Shown here: positions 13,902-20,928 of the stretch, piece by piece
Position numbering within the stretch: position 1 is the first letter of the stretch
Layout of the letters: each line of letters starts with the position of its first letter
NCBI GenBank assembly: GCA_021153165.1
Contig: JAGKTZ010000021.1
Span: 1 to 34,618, forward strand
DNA: 34,618 nucleotides
DNA from: Prevotellaceae bacterium
Lineage (GTDB): Bacteria; Bacteroidota; Bacteroidia; Bacteroidales; Bacteroidaceae
Direction of reading: 5' to 3'
Position numbers and translations under genes: made by a program
The notes under the pieces: generated by a model
The model's database searches: none
The model's input: only the letters and a program-made list of their open reading frames with translations
Told to the model about the DNA's origin: nothing

Positions 13902-16571
13902 TTAATCAAATAGCGTAGGAATGGCATTTTCTTCGCCCTCCGCCACCACTGCTTCTGCGGCTTCGTTTTCTACGACTTCGGGGCGGCGTAGTGGCTCCAA
14001 CTCTTCAATCTTGTCGATATTCAGCGTAGTGATGCGTTTACCCTTTGCCTTGAATCCCTTCACGGCGATGAAGGAGTCGACATCGATTTCCATAGGTTCG
14101 CGGAAGGCATCGGCGCCACCATAGTGCACCTTGAGACGTGGATAAACTTCGTCGGTCAGCAAGATAAGTTCAGACTTAGCATTTTCGCCCGTGAAGTTGA
14201 AACGTTTCAGTCCCGTAGTACGTTCCAGCACGAAACGCTTGATATAGGGGAATCCTTGCTGGTCGGCGTCGTAGAGCGCGGCGGTCCAAACCTTGTTGGG
14301 GTCGAACTTTTCGATGCGCAGCAGGTCTGTTTCGTAGTGATTGTTGACGTCGAAGTTTGTGGTGTAGTAGTCACCGTTTTTGAGCACAACAACAATAGCG
14401 TCGTCCGAATGGAATTCGCCCAGGTATTGACCGCGCTCGTCATAGTTCAGACGCGATACGTCGTGGTCGTACCACACGTTTCTGCCACCCAGGGTTGAAG
14501 CACCATGAGATTTGAGCGTGATCTTATGCACATCTAACTTCGTGAGCAGATTGCCTCGGGTACCACGACCTTTGACTCCCACTTCGCCAAAATCCTTTTC
14601 GAAGAATATCTTGCGTAAACGGGGGTTGGGCTTAAATGTTACCTTGATAATTTCCGCCTCGCCGTTAGGATTGGCGGTAAAGTAAGCTACGCGGCTGCCG
14701 GGAGCACCTGCTGTAAGGTCGTACTCGCGATCGTGCGTCACCGAGGTTACATTGAAGCGCTTGATGTAGAAGGCGCCACCCTTGCCGTCGCGGTATACCA
14801 CATTATAAATAGTGCGTGCGTCGCTTCGCTTGAATATGGCAATATGGATGATTTCTGCTTTTTTCTTATCCTTCTTAGATTTCTCCGTTTCGCCGACAAA
14901 TACCTTTTCTGCCACACGGGTGACCTTGTATGTACCATCTCGGTAGAAGATGATGACGTCGTCGATGGGTGAGCAGTTCTCGATAAATTCGTCCTTCTTG
15001 AGTGATGTACCGATGAAACCGTCTGCACGATTGATATAGAGCTTTTCTGTCGCCTCGATCACCTTTGTTGCTTCGATAGTGTCGAATGATCGCAATTCAG
15101 TGCGGCGTGGGAAGTTGGCAGCGTACTTGTCGCGCAACAAGGTGAACCAATTGCAAGTTACTTCCACCATGTTGGCCAAATCAGCGTTGATGCGGTCCAC
15201 CTCTTCCTTCATCTTAGCGATTTGTTCGTCTGCCTTAGACTTATTGAAGCGTAGGATGCGCGCCATTTTGATTTCCATCAAGCGCAGGATGTCTTCCTTC
15301 GTTACTTCGCGGATAAACTGTGGGTAGAATGGCGTCAGTCGCTCGTCGATATGTGCGCAGGCTGCGTCCATATCTTTGGCGTTCTCAAATTGGCGGTCCT
15401 TATATATACGCTCTTCGATGAATATCTTTTCCAACGAAGCGAAGTGCAGTCCTTCCATCAATTCGGCTTTGCGAATCTCGAGTTCACGACGTAGCAAGTC
15501 TTGTGTATTGTCGACCGAAGCACGCAGGACTTCGCTGACTGTAAGGAAACGAGGCTTGTTGTCATCAATTACACAACAGTTGGGAGAGATGCTGACTTCG
15601 CAATCCGTGAAAGCATAGAGTGCATCGATGGCCTTATCACTGCTTGTGCCAGGCGTGAGATGTACCACCACTTCAACGTTTGCTGCGGTCATATTCTCAA
15701 CCTTGCGAATTTTGATCTTACCTTTATCGTTCGCCTTGACGATGCTATCGGTCAGGGTCATTACATTTTTGCCAAATGGGATTTCTGTGATGACCAAAGT
15801 CTTGTTGTCCAACTTCTGGATCTTAGCGCGTACCTTCACACTACCGCCTCGCAGACCGTCGTTGTACTTTGATACATCTATCGAACCACCAGTTTGAAAA
15901 TCGGGGTAGAGTTTGAAATCCTCTCCCTTGAGATAAGCAATGGCGGCGTTGCAAAGTTCACCAAAGTTGTGTGGCAGAATCTTTGCAGATAGACCTACGG
16001 CGATACCTTCAGCACCTTGTGCCAAGAGCAAGGGGAATTTCACCGGGAGCGATACCGGTTCTTTGTTACGGCCGTCGTAAGAAAGTTTCCACTCGGTGGT
16101 TTTGGGATTGAAGAGAACGTCCAGTGCAAATTTTGACAGACGTGCTTCAATATAACGGGGAGCTGCTGCCGAGGCACCGGTCAGGATATTTCCCCAGTTA
16201 CCTTGGCAATCAATAAGCAAGTCCTTTTGTCCCAACTGCACCAGGGCGTCGCCGATTGATGCGTCGCCGTGTGGGTGAAACTGCATAGTATGTCCCACAA
16301 TATTGGCCACTTTATTGTAGCGGCCGTCGTCCAGTCGTTTCATAGAGTGGAGTATGCGTCGCTGCACGGGTTTGAGTCCGTCGCCCAAGTGGGGCACGGC
16401 ACGCTCCAATATAACGTATGACGCGTAGTCCAGGAACCAATTCTGGAACATACCAGTCAATTGGTGCTTGGTGTCACCTTCTTTTTTTGTAGTGGGATCG
16501 TATGAAGAATGCGCCTCCTCATGAGTCACATCTTTCAAATCTTCTTGCAAGTCTTTCAAATCTTCGCTCAT
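13902..16571 (-). CDS. parC: DNA topoisomerase IV subunit A (GyrA/ParC family)
   Basis: An 889-residue type IIA topoisomerase cleavage subunit. The N-terminal winged-helix region has GLKPVQRRIL, the quinolone-pocket segment HPHGDASIGDAL (about 99-110), and the catalytic Tyr140 in AAAPRYIEARL. A coiled-coil tower follows, then a C-terminal beta-pinwheel from about residue 510. A GyrA-box-like KGRGTRGN is near residue 664, weaker than a true QRRGGKG box, which favours topoisomerase IV over gyrase. The tail is acidic (EAAEAVVAEGEENA). It works with ParE to decatenate chromosomes; parE is not in the window. The start at 16571 has a -7 box 38 nt upstream. Confidence 0.93.
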   Translation of the reverse strand: MSEDLKDLQEDLKDVTHEEAHSSYDPTTKKEGDTKHQLTGMFQNWFLDYASYVILERAVPHLGDGLKPVQRRILHSMKRLDDGRYNKVANIVGHTMQFHPHGDASIGDALVQLGQKDLLIDCQGNWGNILTGASAAAPRYIEARLSKFALDVLFNPKTTEWKLSYDGRNKEPVSLPVKFPLLLAQGAEGIAVGLSAKILPHNFGELCNAAIAYLKGEDFKLYPDFQTGGSIDVSKYNDGLRGGSVKVRAKIQKLDNKTLVITEIPFGKNVMTLTDSIVKANDKGKIKIRKVENMTAANVEVVVHLTPGTSSDKAIDALYAFTDCEVSISPNCCVIDDNKPRFLTVSEVLRASVDNTQDLLRRELEIRKAELMEGLHFASLEKIFIEERIYKDRQFENAKDMDAACAHIDERLTPFYPQFIREVTKEDILRLMEIKMARILRFNKSKADEQIAKMKEEVDRINADLANMVEVTCNWFTLLRDKYAANFPRRTELRSFDTIEATKVIEATEKLYINRADGFIGTSLKKDEFIENCSPIDDVIIFYRDGTYKVTRVAEKVFVGETEKSKKDKKKAEIIHIAIFKRSDARTIYNVVYRDGKGGAFYIKRFNVTSVTHDREYDLTAGAPGSRVAYFTANPNGEAEIIKVTFKPNPRLRKIFFEKDFGEVGVKGRGTRGNLLTKLDVHKITLKSHGASTLGGRNVWYDHDVSRLNYDERGQYLGEFHSDDAIVVVLKNGDYYTTNFDVNNHYETDLLRIEKFDPNKVWTAALYDADQQGFPYIKRFVLERTTGLKRFNFTGENAKSELILLTDEVYPRLKVHYGGADAFREPMEIDVDSFIAVKGFKAKGKRITTLNIDKIEELEPLRRPEVVENEAAEAVVAEGEENAIPTLFD

Positions 16572-16608
16572 TTAATATAAAGATTTAGGCCATAATGTCT
16601 ATTCTATG

Positions 16609-16616
16609 CAAAAATA
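16609..16616 (-). promoter_or_regulatory. Putative -7 box for parC-upp
   Basis: The minus strand reads TATTTTTG, matching TAnnTTTG, 38 nt before the topoisomerase ATG. No TTTG -33 is seen at the expected distance. Confidence 0.45.
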
Positions 16617-16697
16617 CAAAAAATAAAGGTGTCGGCGAGTGGGAAAGGGAGAAAAGTTTGCAGAAGATAGAGCGAAGTAGGAGTTTTCAAAATAAGA

Positions 16698-16742
16698 CCA
16701 GGTCAAACAAGTCGTTTTTGCCATTAAACTTGTTTGACCTGG
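16698..16742 (-). terminator. 15-bp perfect inverted repeat, probable (bidirectional) terminator
   Basis: CCAGGTCAAACAAGT (16698-16712) is the exact reverse complement of 16728-16742, with a 15-nt loop. It lies 100 nt after the stop of the minus-strand gene at 16842 and before the parC promoter. On the minus strand TCTTATTTT follows; on the plus strand a T-rich run follows after a few bases. Termination of the 16842 gene is the simplest reading. Confidence 0.65.
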
Positions 16743-16841
16743 AGTAAGTTTTTTGATTTTTTTTGTTCTTCTGAAAATAGGGGATAATGCATTCTGTACT
16801 CACTCAATAAGATCTACGAGCAAGACACAAAAACGCTTTGA

Positions 16842-17669
16842 TTATAAATCCTTATATGGAATAACAAACTCTACATATTTGGGACTTTCGGTATCCTGGA
16901 AAACTATTTTTACGTTGACCTCTGCTGTTTTGCATAGTGTATTCGTCTCCCCACCTAAATTTAATTTTGATGCCAATTCTTTGGAGGAAACTTGACTATA
17001 CTTCGTCTTCAAATCTTCCAAACTTACCTTCCTGTCATCCACTTTCAGCGTCATTGTCAAACAATCCGGAGCGAGATTTATCTTTACGGCATCTTTCATT
17101 TCCGCCGGTAATTGGGAGTCAATCGCTTTCTGAAGCACCATTACGCCCAATTTCAATTGGTTGTAGGCCTCTTGCTTTTTGCTTTCAGACATAGTTTGGG
17201 CGGTTGCACCCATTTCAAGTTCATTGATCTCGATGCGAATGTTATGTTGAGCGTTGCTATTTCTGTCTTTGATAATGACTTTTATGCCCAATCCTGCAAC
17301 AGACAACAAATCTCTGTCGTTGTCGTCAAACACTTTTAGGCATTCCTCGAGCATCATCTGCTTAAATTCTTTTTCCATCAGCGAGATGAACTCAAATGGA
17401 ATATCTCCCATATCGAAAGTCATGGTAAAGACCATATAGTTTCCCTCTATTTTTATAGCATCAAGGGAGTTATTGTCTCCTAAGTCCTGTGGCAGTCCCT
17501 CAGCCACTTCTTTGAGCCCTTCTTGCAGGGCTTGGCGAGCTGCGGTACGGTCATCATTGATGCTGGTATAGGTTTGGGCGGAGAGGGGCTTTGCATTTGT
17601 TCCTGCTATCAAACCAGTGGGGATAGAGAACACCATTGCTGCGATTAAAAGGGAAATAAGATGTTTCAT
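16842..17669 (-). CDS. Secreted hypothetical protein with internal duplication
   Basis: A 275-residue protein with a signal peptide (MKHLISLLIAAMVFSIPTGLIAG). No family with a known function is recognised. The mature part appears to be two similar halves. Each has a helical lead (ARQALQEGLKEVAEGLP and AYNQLKLGVMVLQKAIDSQLP), then a strand pair (AIKIEGNYMVFTMTFD and AVKINLAPDCLTMTLKVD), a helix, and a closing strand pair (VKVIIKDRNSNAQHNIRIEI-like and VNVKIVFQDTESPKYVEFVI). The final residues IPYKDL are not a T9SS sorting tail, so it is probably periplasmic or attached by other means. It lies downstream of the T9SS cargo gene, with a terminator hairpin between them, and no clear promoter of its own is seen. 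Confidence 0.8.
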   Translation of the reverse strand: MKHLISLLIAAMVFSIPTGLIAGTNAKPLSAQTYTSINDDRTAARQALQEGLKEVAEGLPQDLGDNNSLDAIKIEGNYMVFTMTFDMGDIPFEFISLMEKEFKQMMLEECLKVFDDNDRDLLSVAGLGIKVIIKDRNSNAQHNIRIEINELEMGATAQTMSESKKQEAYNQLKLGVMVLQKAIDSQLPAEMKDAVKINLAPDCLTMTLKVDDRKVSLEDLKTKYSQVSSKELASKLNLGGETNTLCKTAEVNVKIVFQDTESPKYVEFVIPYKDL

Positions 17670-17688
17670 AGTTTTGTGGTTTTAAGGA

Positions 17689-17722
17689 AATACCCCACCC
17701 CGATAAGACGGAGCGGGGTATT
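17689..17722 (-). terminator. Terminator after the T9SS cargo gene
   Basis: AATACCCC (17689-17696) pairs perfectly with GGGGTATT (17715-17722), and a few inner G-C pairs are possible. On the minus strand it lies 33 nt past the stop at 17756. The T tract is short (TTTCCTT), so read-through into the 16842 gene is possible. Confidence 0.6.
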
Positions 17723-17755
17723 GTGATTATTTAATAAGGTGTCGTGTGCAGGAGA

Positions 17756-20164
17756 TTACTTCACGTAAATCTTCTTGCCACCTACGATATAGAGACCCTT
17801 AGCCAACTTTTCGCCAGCCTTAGCATTTACCATGCGACCATCGATAGTGTAAACCTTGTTAGAAGTCTTAGTTGCTACAGTTTCGATGCCTGTTGCTTCT
17901 ACGACTGTGAGTTTCGCATCTACGATATAGCCACCATTGTTGATGATATGGTTGTCTGCACTAATGCAACCGCCAGCATCTACGTTGTTCCAGTCAATCT
18001 TGTAGCGCATACGGTATGTACCAGGAGTTTCTGGTGCGTGGAATATTGGGCAGTCCAAAGTGCTGCGTGCATCACCTGAAATGCTTGTGCCATCTGAGTT
18101 TTGACCGAATTCGTTAGATTCTGGACCAAAGAAGCTGTAAGATACAAGATCCTTGCCAGTTTGGTCGTTTTGAGAAGCGTCGAACGAGAATTCTCCATCG
18201 TTAGCAAAATCCAAATAGATGTAGCCGTGCATCCACGAACCGCTGTAGTTGAATGTTGCCTTGAGACCAGCGCCTGCTTCGCAAACAAAGCCTTCACCTT
18301 CTGTCAAATCATTGTACACTTTGCCAGTATTGATAAGGTCAAGTGTTTGAGTTTCGCCACCCACTGGAGTAAGTGTTATGCTTTGCAAGTTGCGGTCGAA
18401 TCTTGTCACAGAAGCATCTTTGTCAAAGTTGACTGGATATACTTCTGGTTCTACTGGCTTTTCGATAGTGTAGGTCAAAGTAAATTCAGGGTTGTAAGTA
18501 GCGCCTGCAGACACGCCCTTGTCTTCTGCATTAGCATCGTACTTATTGTTCCAGAAGCTTTGTTCAGCGAAAGTCACAGTGTAAGTACCAGCAGCTGTCA
18601 ATTCAGTGTCGAGCACGAGGTTTACGACTTTTGGATCATTGCTGTCGAATGAGAAAGATGCGATAGCTACGCGTGCATTTTCTTCGTTATAAACCTTAAA
18701 GAAAGCAGTAGCATTTGGAGTCACCACGTCTTCTTCGAAAGTCAAAGACAACTTGCTGAGTGAAGTCACAGTACTATTGTTTTCAGGAGATACGCTAGCG
18801 TAAGTCAAAGTGTTAGCAGGTACAACTACTTCTTCGATGAAGAGAGGCTTCACTTGGGGTGTACCTTTGTAGATGCTATTGAAGAGTACGTCTACATCGT
18901 AAGTCTTGCCTGTACCAACGAAAGCGGTGAGGTCGATACCCTTGTAGCAAGCGATTTTGTCTTCGCCTTGTACGATGTAAGTAGTTGTCTTGCTGTCTAC
19001 GGTTTCTGTTTCGATAGTCACATCGCACAATTGCACGTAGTGAGCCATCCATCTGCCTTCGTTCAGATCTGCCACGCTTACGACGTATGGTGTTACTTCT
19101 GCTGGTTTAGCGTTGAGTGAAATAGTGCTCACGTCAGTCAAGTCGTTGTTGACTACCAATTCGGGCATGCTGTTGTAGAGCTTGAAGTCAGCTACGATGT
19201 AACCTTCCAATACTTGACCTTGTTGCAGATCGAGGCCGATATTATAGAGTGCAGCTGCATTTTCACCTTCGCGCAAATGTACTGTACCGCCGTCCACGAA
19301 TGCTACGACTACGCCATTGAAGTTTACCTTCACTTCCTTCTTGTCTGCAGTCAGGTTGTACAAATCAGCGAATGCCAATTCTTCGGGTACTACCTTTGTG
19401 AAAGTAGCTTCAGATACTTCGCTCAAGTTACCACCTTCGATAGCCACAGCCTTTACGGTAGTAGTTTCGGTCAAAGTGATAGGTGCTGTGTAGAGTGTAG
19501 AATTAGCGTCAGGTGTAGTGCCGTCCAAAGTATAACGCACCTCAGCGCCTTCGCCAGCAACAAGTGTCACGCTGAGAGTTTCAACGAAAGTCTTCTTGCC
19601 TTTGATCGAAGGTGCAGTGACAGTCACGGCGCCTTCTGCATCTTCATATTTATAGAGCGTAATAGCCTTTTGTTGAGTGTATGTGCTAGATTTGTAATAT
19701 CTGAAACGAGTTTGGTCCTTTGAGAAGTTGTAACGCAAGTAAGCACCGCCTGAAGAGATCACATTTACCGTACCATCCTCGTTCAAGCTCAAAGTATTGG
19801 TGTACTTTGTAGTTTTGCTTGAAGCAAGACCATTGGCATTTGATGTCTGACCAAAGTAGAAACCCGAAGCAGATTGAAGTGTGTAGTTGTCGCCATTGTT
19901 CACAATTGTGATTTGGGCAGCTTTCATAGCATCAGTTGCCTCGATTTTGTCGTTTGCAATGTTCACTTCGACTGTATTGGCTACTTTGTCCAATTTGTCA
20001 GTAAGTCCACCGTTCAAGGCAACAGAACCATCTTCATAAACGATGAGGTAGTCGCCACTCCAGTCAGCTGGAGCGCTGGTTACCTTTACATAATTTTGTG
20101 CACTAGCGCTACCAAAGAGCAGAGCAAAAGCACACAATAGGAATAAGTGTAATTTTTTTGTCAT
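17756..20164 (-). CDS. Multidomain secreted protein with T9SS sorting tail
   Basis: An 802-residue cargo protein with signal peptide MTKKLHLFLLCAFALLFGSASAQ. Regions in order: an N-terminal beta domain (about 24-175, with SGDYLIVYEDG and ASGFYFGQTS); a chitobiase/hexosaminidase C-terminal-type domain (about 183-257, VRYTLDGTTPDANSTLY); a beta-barrel-like domain (about 262-445); a bacterial Ig-like domain (from about 455, SPENNSTVTSLSKLSLTFEEDV); a domain with YIYLDFANDGEF, similar to GEVED-type modules (about 575-755); and the type A sorting domain ending VYTIDGRMVNAK...GLYIVGGKKIYVK. No catalytic motif is recognised, so it may be an adhesin or glycan-binding surface protein. The final tail is the signal read by T9SS. 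Function is not inferred beyond surface localisation. Confidence 0.9.
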   Translation of the reverse strand: MTKKLHLFLLCAFALLFGSASAQNYVKVTSAPADWSGDYLIVYEDGSVALNGGLTDKLDKVANTVEVNIANDKIEATDAMKAAQITIVNNGDNYTLQSASGFYFGQTSNANGLASSKTTKYTNTLSLNEDGTVNVISSGGAYLRYNFSKDQTRFRYYKSSTYTQQKAITLYKYEDAEGAVTVTAPSIKGKKTFVETLSVTLVAGEGAEVRYTLDGTTPDANSTLYTAPITLTETTTVKAVAIEGGNLSEVSEATFTKVVPEELAFADLYNLTADKKEVKVNFNGVVVAFVDGGTVHLREGENAAALYNIGLDLQQGQVLEGYIVADFKLYNSMPELVVNNDLTDVSTISLNAKPAEVTPYVVSVADLNEGRWMAHYVQLCDVTIETETVDSKTTTYIVQGEDKIACYKGIDLTAFVGTGKTYDVDVLFNSIYKGTPQVKPLFIEEVVVPANTLTYASVSPENNSTVTSLSKLSLTFEEDVVTPNATAFFKVYNEENARVAIASFSFDSNDPKVVNLVLDTELTAAGTYTVTFAEQSFWNNKYDANAEDKGVSAGATYNPEFTLTYTIEKPVEPEVYPVNFDKDASVTRFDRNLQSITLTPVGGETQTLDLINTGKVYNDLTEGEGFVCEAGAGLKATFNYSGSWMHGYIYLDFANDGEFSFDASQNDQTGKDLVSYSFFGPESNEFGQNSDGTSISGDARSTLDCPIFHAPETPGTYRMRYKIDWNNVDAGGCISADNHIINNGGYIVDAKLTVVEATGIETVATKTSNKVYTIDGRMVNAKAGEKLAKGLYIVGGKKIYVK

Positions 20165-20203
20165 AAGTTTAATTTTATTTTGGTTGAACTTTATTTACTA
20201 CCG

Positions 20204-20211
20204 CAAAGATA
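20204..20211 (-). promoter_or_regulatory. Putative -7 box for the T9SS cargo gene
   Basis: The minus strand reads TATCTTTG, an exact fit to TAnnTTTG, 40 nt before the ATG at 20164. A -33 TTTG is not present at the expected spacing. Confidence 0.5.
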
Positions 20212-20477
20212 CGAATAAGCGAGCGAAATAATATGAAGTTTACTTCAATATTTTTCACAGCGAGCGGAAGTATCTTGGAGATTTTTCTCAAAGGTAATAA
20301 AAAAGTAGGTGTATCTATTTGAGATTTACTAAAAAAATAAGGTTAAAATGTATTATTCCCTATATCAATGTGAAGAGATGTTCGACATAAACATACTTCT
20401 GGCATTCAGACATGCTCTTCCTATATTTCGCTACCTCTAGCGAAAATTGTGTTGTGCAATAAGTCAAAGATCGTTTT

Positions 20478-20587
20478 GCTCCACGTATCACGGGTATCAC
20501 AAGGATTCTATAGATCCAAAAGAGTCGTGTAAAAAACAAGGTAGTCCAAAGATTCCGAGAGATACACGAGATACGCTGGAAATAAGG
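20478..20587. repeat. Quasi-palindromic dispersed repeat, copy 3
   Basis: A third copy of the element at 5794-6002, about 110 bp. The left arm is 20481-20498 and the right arm 20561-20579, with the same central GTGTAAAAAACA hairpin and only scattered differences. It sits alone in the 764-bp gap between the T9SS cargo gene and the Ca2+-ATPase gene. The rest of that gap holds promoter-like boxes at 20204 and 20646, a terminator at 20864, and nothing else recognised. Confidence 0.8.
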
Positions 20588-20645
20588 CTTGCAGATCGAA
20601 ATCTGTCGACGCTTCGAATAGATACGTGCTGCTTGATTTCAAGTG

Positions 20646-20653
20646 CAAAGGTA
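20646..20653 (-). promoter_or_regulatory. Possible -7 box reading into repeat copy 3
   Basis: The minus strand reads TACCTTTG (TAnnTTTG). A transcript from here would pass a small palindrome (CAGATCGAAATCTG, 20591-20604) and then repeat copy 3. No -33 element is seen, so confidence is low. Confidence 0.3.
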
Positions 20654-20863
20654 ATATGTGCTGATACCCGTCTTCATCTTTATTGATGTTAATAGATTTT
20701 TTTAACATTTCAAAAAATGCTCGCAATGCCGATAAAGACAAGGGGAGTGAAGGGGGAGAAAATAATTTCTTTTTTTACAATGTCGAAAGAAAATGCAGCA
20801 TAGTGCACCCTGTCTTTTGTTGTGCTAAAATGAGATTTCTACTGCCGATAATAGGCAAACAAA

Positions 20864-20897
20864 CGAGGCGATATCCAGATATGTGGATACCGCCTCG
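20864..20897 (-). terminator. Terminator after the Ca2+-ATPase gene
   Basis: On the minus strand CGAGGCGGTATCCA pairs with TGGATATCGCCTCG across a short loop, with one wobble, then TTTGTTTG follows. It lies about 32 nt past the ATPase stop at 20929 and closes the porX-ATPase transcript. Confidence 0.8.
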
Positions 20898-20928
20898 CGT
20901 ATATATAATATGGTATAGGTCTGCTATC

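Noticed and set aside
13902..16571. Considered as gyrA rather than parC
   Set aside because: There is no canonical QRRGGKG GyrA box, and the C-terminal pinwheel has only a weak KGRGTRGN match, so topoisomerase IV subunit A is preferred.
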